From: Psychroserpens algicola
Lineage (GTDB): Bacteria > Bacteroidota > Bacteroidia > Flavobacteriales > Flavobacteriaceae
Reading direction: 5' to 3'
DNA length: 64,000 nucleotides
Assembly: GCF_014526325.1 (NCBI RefSeq)
Contig: NZ_JACNMJ010000001.1
Location: 1,178,001 to 1,242,000 of the forward strand
The notes beneath the pieces are model-generated. The model saw only the letters and a list, made by a program, of their open reading frames with translations, had not been told where the DNA came from and did no database searches. The position numbers and the translations under genes were made by a program. Numbering within the stretch: position 1 is the stretch's first letter; every line of letters starts with the position of its first letter. Shown in pieces: positions 25,972 through 35,585 of this stretch.

Positions 25972-27603
25972 ATGACATTTGATAAAAAATACATACCACT
26001 AATCATTGGTGTTGCAATTGCAGCTGGAGTTTTTATTGGTGGAAAGTTAAATTTTTCTGATACTTCAGATCGTTTGTTTAGCTCTAACAGTAAAAAAGAC
26101 AAACTTAACCGGCTTATAGATTATATAGATTACGAGTATGTTGATGATATCAATACCGATAGTATTGTTGATGTAACAGTAAACGGTATTTTAGATAATC
26201 TCGATCCGCATTCAACTTATATTCCTAAAAGCGAATTAGAGCGTGTTACCAATAACATGAAAGGTGATTTTGTAGGACTTGGTGTTAATTTTTATACCTA
26301 CAATGACACTATTACTGTAATTAGAACCATTGAAGGAGGGCCGAGTGAAAAAGCAGGAATTAAAGCAGGTGACCGAATTTTAATGGCTGATGGTGATTCA
26401 ATCTTCGGAAGAGAATGGAGTAATGCCGATATCATTGCTAAATTAAAAGGCGAAAAAGGCTCTAAAGTGAAGCTTTCCGTATTTAGAAAAGGAGAAGATA
26501 AACTCTTAGAATTTAAAGTTAAGCGTGATGTGGTACCTATAAAAAGTGTTGATGCTGCCTATATGCTTACTGATAATTTAGGGTACATAAAAATTAATCG
26601 TTTTGCCGAATCGACCTATAAAGAATTTAAGCGTGCTTTAGATCAACTTCAAGATGAAGGTGCTACTCAATTAGCATTAGATTTACGAGATAATCCTGGT
26701 GGGTTTTTAGATATAGCACAACAAATTGTTGATGAGTTTCTAGAAGATGATAAACTTATCCTATTTACTAAAAACAAAACAGGAAAAATTGAAAAACGAT
26801 TTGCAACACGTCGAGGCGATTTTGAAGAAGGTGATGTCTATATTTTAATTAACGAAAGTTCTGCTTCAGCAAGTGAAATTGTAGCTGGTGCTTTGCAGGA
26901 TAACGATAAAGGGACTATTGTTGGACGACGTAGTTATGGCAAAGGCTTAGTACAACGTGAAATGTCTTTAGGAGACGGCAGCGCTGTACGATTAACAGTT
27001 TCCAGATATTATACACCTACAGGGCGCTCTATTCAAAGGCCGTATGACAATGGTAGAAGCAATGACTATTATAACGATTATTACAAAAGGCTAAGTAGTG
27101 GAGAGTTAGACAATGCGGAGAGTATTGAAATAGCCGATTCTTTAAAATTTAAAACACCTCAGGGAAAGATTGTGTATGGTGGCGGAGGAATTATCCCAGA
27201 CATATTTGTGCCTCTAAATACCAATGCTAAAAATGAAACTCTTAATTATTTAAAGCGTCGGGAATACATCAGTAATTTTGTGTTTGAAGAATTAGATAAA
27301 GACCGCACTATTTATGAAGGGGTCGAGGCTGATGATTTTGTAGCTAATTTTGAAGTCAGTGACGATGTTGTTGTGAAATTTCAGGATTTTGTAAATCAGA
27401 AAGAAAGGACAAATATAACTTTTGTGGCTTATTATGATCAGATGCAGCGACTTATAAAATCGGAGCTAGCGCAACAACTCTACGGAAGTAATATCGCTGA
27501 AAAAATCCTGAATGAAACCGACGATATCATTGAAGAAGTCATTTTACTCAGTCGTGGCGATGACTATCTCAATATTGAAGTTTCCGAAGAACAGAATGAT
27601 TAA
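25972..27603 (+). CDS. S41-family C-terminal processing protease
   Basis: 543 residues, periplasmic. An N-terminal signal-anchor (YIPLIIGVAIAAGVFIGG) precedes a PDZ domain (about residues 95-185, containing GPSEKAGIKAGDRI). The S41 catalytic core follows, with Ser299 in SSASASE and Lys324 in SYGKGLVQ exactly 25 residues apart, as in CtpA/Prc dyads. The substrate-binding VSRYYTPTGRSIQ segment is present. A C-terminal helical tail of about 100 residues follows. It cleaves protein C-termini; the target is unknown. Its last four bases overlap the convergent gene on the other strand. Confidence 0.92.
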   Translation: MTFDKKYIPLIIGVAIAAGVFIGGKLNFSDTSDRLFSSNSKKDKLNRLIDYIDYEYVDDINTDSIVDVTVNGILDNLDPHSTYIPKSELERVTNNMKGDFVGLGVNFYTYNDTITVIRTIEGGPSEKAGIKAGDRILMADGDSIFGREWSNADIIAKLKGEKGSKVKLSVFRKGEDKLLEFKVKRDVVPIKSVDAAYMLTDNLGYIKINRFAESTYKEFKRALDQLQDEGATQLALDLRDNPGGFLDIAQQIVDEFLEDDKLILFTKNKTGKIEKRFATRRGDFEEGDVYILINESSASASEIVAGALQDNDKGTIVGRRSYGKGLVQREMSLGDGSAVRLTVSRYYTPTGRSIQRPYDNGRSNDYYNDYYKRLSSGELDNAESIEIADSLKFKTPQGKIVYGGGGIIPDIFVPLNTNAKNETLNYLKRREYISNFVFEELDKDRTIYEGVEADDFVANFEVSDDVVVKFQDFVNQKERTNITFVAYYDQMQRLIKSELAQQLYGSNIAEKILNETDDIIEEVILLSRGDDYLNIEVSEEQND

Positions 27604-28085
27604 TTAAGCTTGGCATAAACAAATGTCAGGTAAACTGCACCTGCTAAAAATAAACAGCCTAAAATTAAACCTGCAAAGTCATTAGATTCGACTTCCTCTT
27701 TTAATGTATAAGGATCAATATAATTGGTGTTTGCTTTTGTGATTTGATATATCGATTTGCTATCATCGATAGTCAAGGTAATTTGGTCTCCTTTGGTTAC
27801 TTCAGATAAGAAGGGTTTTTTATCTAAGGCATTAATATAAATTCTGGGAATGTTGTATCTAATGTCATCTAAATAAATGTAATAATACCGCTTTGTGGAT
27901 TTATTACTCCGTCGCTTTTTTTCTTCATATTTTTCGAAAACACCACTTACGTTTGTGGTTTCAATTGTGTCTTCAGAAAAGTAAGTATATAATCCTGCCG
28001 AAGCCAATAAGATACTTAATACTATGAGAAGCAGTATTTCTTTCTTGCTGGTTTTTTTTGTCCTTTTGTCTTTTTTCTTTCCCAT
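27600..28085 (-). CDS. Hypothetical protein with two membrane helices
   Basis: 161 residues. A very basic N-terminus (KKKDKRTKKTSKK), a first helix (about residues 16-33), a soluble beta-rich middle (GVFEKYEEKKRRSNKSTKRY to QITLTIDDSKSIYQI) and a second helix near the C-terminus (about 138-157). I do not recognise a family. The middle resembles small beta domains found in inner-membrane proteins of Bacteroidota. It overlaps the upstream oxidoreductase gene by 1 nt (same strand) and is probably cotranscribed with it. Its stop overlaps the S41 protease end convergently. Confidence 0.75.
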   Translation of the reverse strand: MGKKKDKRTKKTSKKEILLLIVLSILLASAGLYTYFSEDTIETTNVSGVFEKYEEKKRRSNKSTKRYYYIYLDDIRYNIPRIYINALDKKPFLSEVTKGDQITLTIDDSKSIYQITKANTNYIDPYTLKEEVESNDFAGLILGCLFLAGAVYLTFVYAKLN

Positions 28086-28687
28086 TATACCTTATCATGA
28101 ACTTTGGTGTGTTTGCCGTCATTCCAAAGGGTAAGAATATCGGTAGCAACTTGCGCACCACTTCCAGATGCAATTGCAAACTGACTTCTCCAGCCTGCCA
28201 AAGTACCAGCAACATAGAGTCCGTTTGCAACAAGATGATTCTCATTTTTTAGCCATATGCGTTCTTTTTCAATTACAGCTCTAGGATGAGGTTCAACGTA
28301 AGATTCTAGTCCTTTAATAGTGAGAAGGTTTGTGTATCCAACAGCGATAACCACAATTTTAGATTTGTAAACCCCTTTGTTGGTAGTCACAGTAAACCCA
28401 TCTTCAGATTTGTCAACGGCACTCACCTTTTCGTTGTCTATTTGCTCAACATGAGGATACATGGTGTCGAGTTGCGTTTTTCCGCTTTCTAAAATATCAG
28501 CGCCTAATGTTCCTGGAGTTAAGCCCAAAACGTTATTGAATAAGGCGTTTTGCAAGTGCGAACTACGTTGGTGCATCACAATAGCAATGCGTTTATCTTC
28601 TGCAAAAGGTTTTGACTTTGCCGAACCAAGGACTAAAGCACATGACATGCCAGCTGCTCCACCACCAATAATTAAAGCGTCATACAT
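28085..28687 (-). CDS. Short FAD/NAD(P)-dependent oxidoreductase, thioredoxin-reductase-like
   Basis: 200 residues, roughly two thirds of a normal thioredoxin reductase (about 310). The N-terminal dinucleotide motif IIGGGAAGMSCALV (residues 6-19) and the C-terminal FAD contact GLYVAGTLAGWRSQ are present. The NADPH-binding insert and its CxxC active site are missing, so this is a one-domain flavoprotein. Compact versions of this kind recur in Flavobacteria and their electron partners are unknown. The ATG overlaps the stop of the next small gene (28687), pointing to a small operon with 28687-28890 and 27600-28085. Confidence 0.83.
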   Translation of the reverse strand: MYDALIIGGGAAGMSCALVLGSAKSKPFAEDKRIAIVMHQRSSHLQNALFNNVLGLTPGTLGADILESGKTQLDTMYPHVEQIDNEKVSAVDKSEDGFTVTTNKGVYKSKIVVIAVGYTNLLTIKGLESYVEPHPRAVIEKERIWLKNENHLVANGLYVAGTLAGWRSQFAIASGSGAQVATDILTLWNDGKHTKVHDKV

Positions 28688-28890
28688 TAATTGCGGCCTT
28701 TAAGTTTTTGATCTACACGTTTAGATAAGCGTAATATTTGCAATAATGCAATAGCACAAAGCGATGCTAATATTGTAATTAGTGCAACAATACTCTTGCC
28801 TTCAAACAGGTTATTAAAATCTAATCTGGTCGCATTAAAAATGATGAGTCCTATGGCAACAATAGTGACTAAAATGGTGAAATATTTCAT
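28687..28890 (-). CDS. Small two-helix membrane protein
   Basis: 67 residues with two predicted helices (about residues 3-19 and 35-53) and a basic C-terminus (RLSKRVDQKLKGRN). No recognisable family. It ends on the first base of the flavoprotein gene and starts 16 nt after the MarC gene, so it is likely in one transcript with both. A protein of the same build also sits beside the second MarC gene (53093-53329). Confidence 0.7.
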   Translation of the reverse strand: MKYFTILVTIVAIGLIIFNATRLDFNNLFEGKSIVALITILASLCAIALLQILRLSKRVDQKLKGRN

Positions 28891-28906
28891 TTGTTAAAAT
28901 TCAAAA

Positions 28907-29500
28907 TTAAGCCAGCTCAAAAAGTGCTTTGATGTTATGAGCAAATAATTTTACTGCAATTGCAAGTAGAATAACACCAAAGATTTTACGAATAATGTTA
29001 ATTCCGTTTTGTCCAATTAAACGTTCAATTCTAGCTGAGGTTTTCAATACAATAAATATAATAATAACATTTAGTATTACCGCTATAATGATGTTTTCAA
29101 TCCTAAACTCGGCTCTAAGTGATAATAAGGTTGTTAAACTTCCTGGTCCTGCAATTAAAGGAAATGCCAAAGGAAATACTGATGCTGTTAACGAGGCATC
29201 TTCATCTTGTTTGTATAAGGTAATCCCTAAAATCATTTCAAGAGCTATAAAAAATAAAATAAAAGCTCCGGCAACTGCAAAAGAGTTAACACCTACGCCT
29301 AAAAACGATAAAATAGTTTTTCCAAGAAATAAAAAGAAGACCATAATAACACCAGCAATTATGGAGGCTTTTTCACTTTGTATATGACCTACTTTTTTTC
29401 GTAAATCAATGATAATAGGAATATTTCCAATAATATCAATTACTGCAAACAAAATCATAAACGCCGTAAATATCTCTTTTATATTGAATTGAATATCCAT
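28907..29500 (-). CDS. MarC-family integral membrane protein
   Basis: 197 residues with six predicted helices and the MarC pattern: an N-terminal helix with IDIIGNIPIIIDLRKK, the central FPLAFPLIAGPGSLTTLL and a C-terminal VKLFAHNIKALF. The E. coli name suggested antibiotic resistance, but no transport substrate is established. First gene of a four-gene minus-strand run. A second, diverged MarC is at 52446-53063. Confidence 0.88.
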   Translation of the reverse strand: MDIQFNIKEIFTAFMILFAVIDIIGNIPIIIDLRKKVGHIQSEKASIIAGVIMVFFLFLGKTILSFLGVGVNSFAVAGAFILFFIALEMILGITLYKQDEDASLTASVFPLAFPLIAGPGSLTTLLSLRAEFRIENIIIAVILNVIIIFIVLKTSARIERLIGQNGINIIRKIFGVILLAIAVKLFAHNIKALFELA

Positions 29501-29571
29501 GAGTTCTATATTTTCGGCAAAAGTAGTTCTTTATTACAGATTTATAACATTAAATAATGGTAAAGTTTAAT

Positions 29572-29579
29572 TACTTTTG
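29572..29579 (+). promoter_or_regulatory. -7 box TACTTTTG before DUF3109 gene
   Basis: Exact TAnnTTTG match ending 26 nt before the ATG at 29606. No clear TTG at -33. Confidence 0.4.
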
Positions 29580-29605
29580 TCACCTGTATTTTCAGTATAA
29601 AAATC

Positions 29606-30172
29606 ATGTTTCAGTTAGGTAAAACAATAGTTTCAGAAGATATCATAGAGAAAGACTTTGTATGTAATTTGTCGGCTTGTAAAGGTGCTTGTTGTATAGA
29701 TGGTGATGCTGGTGCTCCCTTAGATGCCGAAGAAGTAGAAACCCTTAAAGCTATTTATCCAAAAGTAAAACCCTTTTTGCGTAAGGAAGGTATAGAAGCT
29801 ATTGAAAATCAAGGGACTTCAATTACGACTGAGTTTGGTGACTTTGAAACTCCCTTAATCAATGGTGCTGATTGCGCTTATGTGATTTTTGATGATAAGA
29901 AAACAGCACTTTGCGGTATAGAAGAAGCTTATAATCAAGGAGAAGTTTCCTGGAAAAAGCCCGTGTCTTGTCATTTATATCCTATTCGTGTTAAGGATTA
30001 CTCCGAATTTTCAGCTGTAAATTATGATAAATGGGATATTTGTGATGATGCCTGTACTTTAGGGCAAGAATTACAAGTGCCGATTTATAAATTTGTAAAA
30101 GAAGCACTTATCAGAAAATTTGGAGAAGATTGGTATTCAGAATTAGAAAAAGTGGCTAAAACTTACCGCTGA
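29606..30172 (+). CDS. DUF3109 cysteine-cluster protein
   Basis: 188 residues. Six or more conserved Cys in NLSACKGACC, GADCAYV, TALCGIEEAY, PVSCHLYPIR and CDDACTLG form a likely metal or Fe-S site, as in the YkgJ/DUF3109 group. No activity is known. Length is normal. It is divergent from the MarC operon and stands alone. Confidence 0.85.
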   Translation: MFQLGKTIVSEDIIEKDFVCNLSACKGACCIDGDAGAPLDAEEVETLKAIYPKVKPFLRKEGIEAIENQGTSITTEFGDFETPLINGADCAYVIFDDKKTALCGIEEAYNQGEVSWKKPVSCHLYPIRVKDYSEFSAVNYDKWDICDDACTLGQELQVPIYKFVKEALIRKFGEDWYSELEKVAKTYR

Positions 30173-30295
30173 TTTTTTTGCACGCATCCAACTACACATA
30201 TTTTTAAACCACACATACAATCTAATTGTAAATAGTGTTTTTGTTTAGCTAAATTGTAGGTTTACAGATGTTTAATTAATAAATCTTCAGAAACA

Positions 30296-31009
30296 ATGAA
30301 AACACAATACGCTACAAGACTTACAATTACTTTCTTACTTTTAATGGTGTTTCAGTTGGGCTTTGCTCAAAAAAAATCTAACTCCGAATTACCTCCAGTT
30401 TATGACTTTGATTATATCTATAAACTTAAAATGACTCATAAAAAGGGTGAAATGAGTTTTGATTATTATTTAAAGAAAGGGGAAAAGTATTTTGGTTTTG
30501 ATTCTGCTGAAATGAGCAAATCTAGTCCAGATACAAAAATGTTTATGGTTATGGATAATGATCTTGGTGTTACCGCAATGTTTATGGAAATGATGGGAAA
30601 GAAAATCGTTCAGAAATCAAAATTGAAAGGGTCTGACATGATAGGCGATGAGGATAGTTCAAAATACACTTTCACAAAAATAGATTCTAAGACCATTCTA
30701 GGTCACGAGTGTGAAGGTTTTCAGAGTGAAAACGACGATATTAAAGTTACTTTTTATATTACCGATGATGTTCCGGTAAGCTTTAATGAGATTTGGGGTG
30801 CAAATATTAAGAAACTTCCGAAGGGGTTTGATCCTGCCTGGATGAAAAAATACGAAGAAAACGGACTCATGATGGAAATGATTTTTGTAGATAAGAAGAA
30901 ATCAAAAAACAATATGACTATGGAGTGTGTTGGACTTGATACTACTGATTTTTCTATTTCTACTTCAGAGTACGGGTCGATGATGTCTGCGCTTGGAGGT
31001 GGTAACTAA
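30296..31009 (+). CDS. DUF4412-like secreted protein
   Basis: 237 residues. Signal peptide (about 1-24, ending GFAQ), then a beta-rich domain with the DUF4412 pattern (DFDYIYKLKMTHKKGEMSFDYYL, ILGHECEGFQ). Unusually rich in methionine (about 20, many in MFMEMMGKK and MMEMIFV). Periplasmic or surface location; function unknown. Its 3' end overlaps the end of the convergent sensor kinase by 4 nt. Confidence 0.78.
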   Translation: MKTQYATRLTITFLLLMVFQLGFAQKKSNSELPPVYDFDYIYKLKMTHKKGEMSFDYYLKKGEKYFGFDSAEMSKSSPDTKMFMVMDNDLGVTAMFMEMMGKKIVQKSKLKGSDMIGDEDSSKYTFTKIDSKTILGHECEGFQSENDDIKVTFYITDDVPVSFNEIWGANIKKLPKGFDPAWMKKYEENGLMMEMIFVDKKKSKNNMTMECVGLDTTDFSISTSEYGSMMSALGGGN

Positions 31010-32985
31010 GCTGTTCGTAATACACTGGATTGTGTGGGAATTTCTACGATAACTTTTGTGCCAGTAGGCTGATGGCTGGCATTATATAAATCCTCAATAG
31101 TAATACTGTAATCGTTGGTGTAGCCTTTAGAAAAATTTGCTAATCGTGCTTTTGTAATGGCTATACCAACTGATTTTCTTTTCAAAAGTTTATCCTCATT
31201 AATCTTATGAGCCTCTTTTCTGCCAATACCATTATCTGTAATAGTTATAGTTACAAAATCATCAGCTTTACGGTAAACATGCAATACAATATGTTTATCA
31301 TCTTTTTTGGAAGACAAACCATGCCACAGAGCATTTTCAAGAAAAGGTTGTAAGATTAACGAAGGGACTTTTATGCTGGCTGTATTAATGTTTTCATCGA
31401 TTTTAATTTCAAAATTGATTTCATTCGAAAATCTAATATTTTCAATATTCATATACAGTTGCATGGTGTCTAACTCATCTTCTAAAGAAATTTCTTTTTC
31501 CGAAGAGGCTACTAATATTTTACGAATAAGCTTAGAAAATTTATTGAGATAATAGACCGCATTCTCCTTTTCATTATTGATGATATATAGCTTGATAGAG
31601 TTGAGCGAATTAAATATAAAATGTGGATTCATTTGACTACGTAGCATATCTTGTTCTAAAGTCAGAATCTGCTTCTCTTGTTGTAATTGTCGGTGTCTAT
31701 AAAGTCCAACCAAAACACCTCCAATAAGGGCAAGTGCCAGCATTGAATACCAAAATATTTTTTTATTACGCTCTAATTTAGATCTTACAATAGTATTTTC
31801 ATTAGCAAGAGCTTTGATTTCCTTGTTTTTAGCTTCATTTTCGTACTGTATGATTACATCATTTACATAGCGAAGATTACGTTCATTATTTATAGTTTTT
31901 TCTATTTCTATAGCCTCTTTATAATGATTTAAAGCTAGTTTATGTTCATTGGTTTTAGTGTATAAATCTGAAAGATGTTTGTTAGCTTCAACGATAGAGG
32001 AATTAAGATTGTATGCCTTAGCGACCTCAAGCCCTTTTTTTAAATTTTGTTCTGAAGTGTCTAAACTTTCCATTTTTTCCTGAGCCCAGCCCAAGTTAAT
32101 GTAAGACGATGCAATATAGAATTGATCTCCAATTTGAAGTGCTTTCTCCAGAGCCTTTTCAATAATCACTTTAGCATCTGGATATTTTTTTTGCTTGATA
32201 TAGACTTGTCCAATGCTATTGTAACAAATTACACGGCCTAGGTTTGAATTAATCTGATCATTGTATTCTAGTGATAACTTATAATTCCTAATGGCATTAT
32301 CTAAATCGCCAGTGGCCTCGTAAGCGTATCCTATATTTTGATAATTAATAGCCATGCCTAACCGGTTGCCCGATTTCTTTTCTATAATCAGTGATTTTTG
32401 AAATTGTTTTGTAGCTAAATCATACTGTTCTAAAATAAGGTAGATATTACCAATACTATTTTGTGATACAGCTATATTATAGGATATGGTTTCTGAAGGG
32501 TTTTCGATAGATCGAGAAATGTCTAATGCTTTGGTGTGGTAATCTAAAGCAGGTTTTACTAAATCCATTCGGCGATAGGCTACACCTATATTATTTAAAC
32601 TAACGACCTTTAATTCGTTATTATCTACAATATCTGCAAACTCTTTTGCTTTCTTATGCGTTTTGATAGATTGCTCGTAAAATGAAACATTTCTGTAAAT
32701 GACACCTAAAGCATTGAGCGCATAACTTTCTCCTTCAGAATAGTTAATGGCATGGCACGCTTGTATAAGCGTTTTCATTTTTATACTATCTCTCGTATGA
32801 GTTTTGAATAACGAATCTATTGTAGCATACTGTTTAGGCTGTTTTGATTTTAAAATTTTTAGCTGGTCATCAAAACTTGATTGCTCCTGGGCAATTGTCA
32901 ATGCAGGATAGATATATACCAATAGAAGTATAACTAATATCAAATTAGAACAACATACTGAAATATGTGATTTTTGAAACTTCAA
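31006..32985 (-). CDS. TPR sensor histidine kinase, LytS/YehU type
   Basis: 659 residues. An N-terminal signal-anchor is followed by about seven tetratricopeptide repeats in the periplasm (residues about 60-370, e.g. SYALNALGVIYRNVSFYEQS). Then come a coiled coil, a transmembrane helix (about residues 405-425) and a His_kinase core with NPHFIFNSLNSIK as the phospho-accepting motif. An HATPase region follows (LILQPFLENALWHGL, ITDNGIG). This is the classic Bacteroidota TPR kinase, paired here with the LytTR regulator just upstream (1 nt between them). The TPR part would sense a periplasmic protein or cell-envelope state; the ligand is unknown. Confidence 0.93.
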   Translation of the reverse strand: MKFQKSHISVCCSNLILVILLLVYIYPALTIAQEQSSFDDQLKILKSKQPKQYATIDSLFKTHTRDSIKMKTLIQACHAINYSEGESYALNALGVIYRNVSFYEQSIKTHKKAKEFADIVDNNELKVVSLNNIGVAYRRMDLVKPALDYHTKALDISRSIENPSETISYNIAVSQNSIGNIYLILEQYDLATKQFQKSLIIEKKSGNRLGMAINYQNIGYAYEATGDLDNAIRNYKLSLEYNDQINSNLGRVICYNSIGQVYIKQKKYPDAKVIIEKALEKALQIGDQFYIASSYINLGWAQEKMESLDTSEQNLKKGLEVAKAYNLNSSIVEANKHLSDLYTKTNEHKLALNHYKEAIEIEKTINNERNLRYVNDVIIQYENEAKNKEIKALANENTIVRSKLERNKKIFWYSMLALALIGGVLVGLYRHRQLQQEKQILTLEQDMLRSQMNPHFIFNSLNSIKLYIINNEKENAVYYLNKFSKLIRKILVASSEKEISLEDELDTMQLYMNIENIRFSNEINFEIKIDENINTASIKVPSLILQPFLENALWHGLSSKKDDKHIVLHVYRKADDFVTITITDNGIGRKEAHKINEDKLLKRKSVGIAITKARLANFSKGYTNDYSITIEDLYNASHQPTGTKVIVEIPTQSSVLRTA

Positions 32986-32986
32986 A

Positions 32987-33721
32987 TTATAACTTTTCTA
33001 AGAAATCAGATTTACGTTGTCTTGCAACAGGAATTTTATGATTAGACTCCATGACAACATAGCCTTCACTTTTAATAAACTCTTTTATTTTAGTTAAGTT
33101 AATAATAAATGAGTTATGGATTCTAAAAAAATAATGCTCAGGTAGAATGGCATTAACCTCTTTTAGTTTTTTGGTGATTACAATATTTTGCTGTTTGCTA
33201 GTAACTATCGTACTGTAATTGCCGTCAGATTCTACAAAAAGGATATCATCTACATTCAAAAAAATTAACTTTCCGTCGGTATTAATCGTGATTTTTTTCT
33301 TGTCAAACTTTTCATTGAAATTCACTAGAACTTCTTCTATTTTGGAAGAAGTGACTAATCTGGAATTAAACTTTTTAATTTTTTTAATGGTTTCCTGTAA
33401 ATCGTCAGAATCTATTGGTTTTAACAGATAGTCAATAGCTTCGTGCTTCAGAGCTTTAATAGCATATTCATCATAAGCTGTTGTGATAACGACCGGAAAA
33501 TCTTTATTAGAAAGTTTTTCTAGAAACTGAAAACCATCCATGGTTGGCATTTGAATATCTAAAAACAAACAATCGGGCGTGTTCAGATTTAGATAGCGAA
33601 TAGCTTCTTCAGGATTTGAAAACGTTTCTAAGATTTCGATGTCGTTGCTAAAATTAGTAAGTTCCCAAGACAGGCCTTGGATAGCTTTAGGTTCGTCATC
33701 AACTATAACTGCTTTGATCAT
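32987..33721 (-). CDS. LytTR-type response regulator
   Basis: 244 residues. The receiver domain (about 1-120) has the acidic pair Asp8-Asp9, phospho-acceptor Asp55 in FLDIQMPTMDG and the Lys of LLKPID. The C-terminal LytTR DNA-binding domain (about 145-240) has LFVESDGNYSTI and FFRIHNSFIINL. It is the partner of the TPR kinase encoded 1 nt downstream. A TAnnTTTG box lies only 5 nt before its ATG. Confidence 0.94.
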   Translation of the reverse strand: MIKAVIVDDEPKAIQGLSWELTNFSNDIEILETFSNPEEAIRYLNLNTPDCLFLDIQMPTMDGFQFLEKLSNKDFPVVITTAYDEYAIKALKHEAIDYLLKPIDSDDLQETIKKIKKFNSRLVTSSKIEEVLVNFNEKFDKKKITINTDGKLIFLNVDDILFVESDGNYSTIVTSKQQNIVITKKLKEVNAILPEHYFFRIHNSFIINLTKIKEFIKSEGYVVMESNHKIPVARQRKSDFLEKL

Positions 33722-33726
33722 AGTAT

Positions 33727-33734
33727 CAAATATA
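33727..33734 (-). promoter_or_regulatory. -7 box TATATTTG of the LytTR/kinase operon
   Basis: Reads TATATTTG on the minus strand and ends 5 nt before the ATG at 33721, implying a very short or absent 5' leader. No CAA (TTG on this strand) at the usual -33 distance. Confidence 0.5.
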
Positions 33735-33899
33735 GAATATATTACAATACCATGTTTTTATTATGTATAGTTAGCACGTTTTTCTGTGTAATATGTTTTA
33801 AAGTCGATGTTTAAAATTTTAGCCTTACCAATTATACACTTTTTGTAACCAACTATACAAATCGAAACTTTTAGACGAAGTTATTTTATCATATTTGAA

Positions 33900-34004
33900 C
33901 TGAAATTAAGATAACCAATCAAAAAAAAATTGAGTGATCGTGGGGATTCACTTTTTGATTAAATGCTATTAATCATAAAAGTCAGGGTCAAACCTGACTT
34001 TTTA
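33900..34004 (+). ncRNA. Candidate small RNA or leader with terminator hairpin
   Basis: Inside the 686-nt gap between the divergent regulator and nrdB. AATCAAAAA (33917) pairs with TTTTTGATT (33952), enclosing AGTGA/TCACT. It is followed by a classic terminator: AAAAGTCAGG (33977-33986), 6-nt loop, CCTGAC (33993-33998) and T5. As no gene precedes it on this strand, a short transcript of about 100 nt is implied. A near-consensus -7 box (CATATTTG, 33890-33897) lies just before it. Confidence 0.4.
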
Positions 34005-34073
34005 TCTTAGTTTCAATTAACACGACTTTATATTAGTAAATAGTTTTAGTTAGTTTAGTTAATTATTAGGGGG

Positions 34074-34102
34074 AAAAAGAGAGCAAGAAAAGCTCTCTTT
34101 TT
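34074..34102 (+). terminator. Second hairpin plus T tract upstream of nrdB
   Basis: AAAAAGAGAGC (34074-34084) and GCTCTCTTTTT (34092-34102) form a perfect 11-bp stem with a 7-nt loop and end in Ts. With no gene before it on this strand, it is either a back-up terminator for the short transcript at 33900-34004 or an attenuator in the nrdB leader, 305 nt before the ATG. The rest of the gap to 34407 is AT-rich with nothing I recognise. Confidence 0.6.
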
Positions 34103-34407
34103 CGTTTGGTTTTTATCCCATTTTTTTTCTTTTCGATTCTCTAGTAAACATCGCTTGTCACTACCAATTTAATAGGATTATACTTACGTTTTTAAATTCA
34201 CAGCTTATTTTTTAATTATCTGATAATCAATATCTTATTATTATTTTTAACAAATCTTTAAAATTTTTATGAAATTCACATTGTTAAAAACTTGTTGAAA
34301 AGGTTTCGCAAAAAACACCAAAATATCTCCTACAATTTTCAATCTTTGTTAGTCCCAAATCACACTAGATTTTTCAGCTAATTTTTTAATAAAAAAAACC
34401 AATTAAT

Positions 34408-35397
34408 ATGTCTCAAGTTGTAGAACCAATTTTGCAAGAAAATAAAGATCGATTCGTGATTTTTCCTATCCAACATCATGATTTGTGGGAATGGTATAAG
34501 AAATCTGAAGCTAGTATGTGGACTGCAGAAGAAATTGATTTACATCAAGATATTACTGATTGGACAGGGAAATTAACAGACGATGAGCGCTACTTTATCA
34601 AACATGTATTAGCATTTTTTGCTGCTAGTGATGGTATTGTAAATGAAAATCTAGCTGAAAATTTTGTGAATGAAGTGCAATATAGCGAAGCTAAATTTTT
34701 CTATGGATTTCAAATCATGATGGAAAATATTCATAGTGAAACCTACTCTTTGTTAATTGATACTTATGTAAAAGACGAAAAAGAAAAAGCCAAGCTTTTT
34801 AATGCAATTGAAACGTTTCCTGCGATAAAAAAGAAAGCGGACTGGGCATTGAAATGGATTGAATCTCCAAGCTTTGCTGAACGATTAATAGCTTTTGCAG
34901 CTGTTGAAGGGATTTTCTTTTCTGGATCGTTTTGCTCTATATTTTGGTTGAAAAAACGTGGTCTTATGCCAGGTTTAACGTTTTCAAACGAGTTAATTTC
35001 TCGTGATGAAGGTATGCACTGCGACTTTGCAGTTCACCTTCACCAACACCATTTGGTAAACAAAGTGCCAAAAGAGCGTATTAAAGAAATTATTGTAGAT
35101 GCTTTAAATATTGAAAGAGAATTTATTACAGAATCTCTTCCTGTAAGTTTAATAGGAATGAATGCTAAGCTCATGTCTCAGTATTTAGAATTTGTAACTG
35201 ATGGTTTGCTTGCAGATTTAGGTTGTGAAAAAGTTTACAATACAGCAAATCCTTTCGATTTCATGGATATGATTTCTCTACAAGGAAAAACAAACTTCTT
35301 CGAGAAACGTGTTTCTGAATACCAAAAAGCTGGTGTTCTTAACAAAGAGGAAGAAGAAAATAAATACGATTTCGGTTCAGATAATTTCGATTTCTAG
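34408..35397 (+). CDS. nrdB: Ribonucleotide reductase class I, beta subunit
   Basis: 329 residues. Holds the di-iron site and tyrosyl radical that start ribonucleotide reduction. Metal ligands are visible in [13 protein letters not shown] (Glu, His and the radical Tyr four residues after the His), AVEGIFFSG and [10 protein letters not shown]. The C-terminus ([12 protein letters not shown]) is the acidic, aromatic tail that docks to the alpha subunit. Length is normal. nrdA follows after 188 nt, so both genes may be separately tuned. Confidence 0.96.
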   Translation: MSQVVEPILQENKDRFVIFPIQHHDLWEWYKKSEASMWTAEEIDLHQDITDWTGKLTDDERYFIKHVLAFFAASDGIVNENLAENFVNEVQYSEAKFFYGFQIMMENIHSETYSLLIDTYVKDEKEKAKLFNAIETFPAIKKKADWALKWIESPSFAERLIAFAAVEGIFFSGSFCSIFWLKKRGLMPGLTFSNELISRDEGMHCDFAVHLHQHHLVNKVPKERIKEIIVDALNIEREFITESLPVSLIGMNAKLMSQYLEFVTDGLLADLGCEKVYNTANPFDFMDMISLQGKTNFFEKRVSEYQKAGVLNKEEEENKYDFGSDNFDF

Positions 35398-35585
35398 AAC
35401 CCTAAGTAAAAACAGAAGTATTTTAACTGGTTAACGATTTCCGAAGAATACGTAACAACCAGTTTTAATTTCAGTATATAAACCTAATAATTAATCCATT
35501 GTTAATCAGTTTCCTGCTGATTAATGATAACTAACTAATCCTTTTTCTGAATGGTAGCTTCAGAAAACTAAAAAAAGTGTAACGT

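Noticed and set aside
34310-34340. NrdR boxes before nrdB (ACACCAAAATAT)
   Set aside because: Only one loose match and no paired second box at helical spacing.
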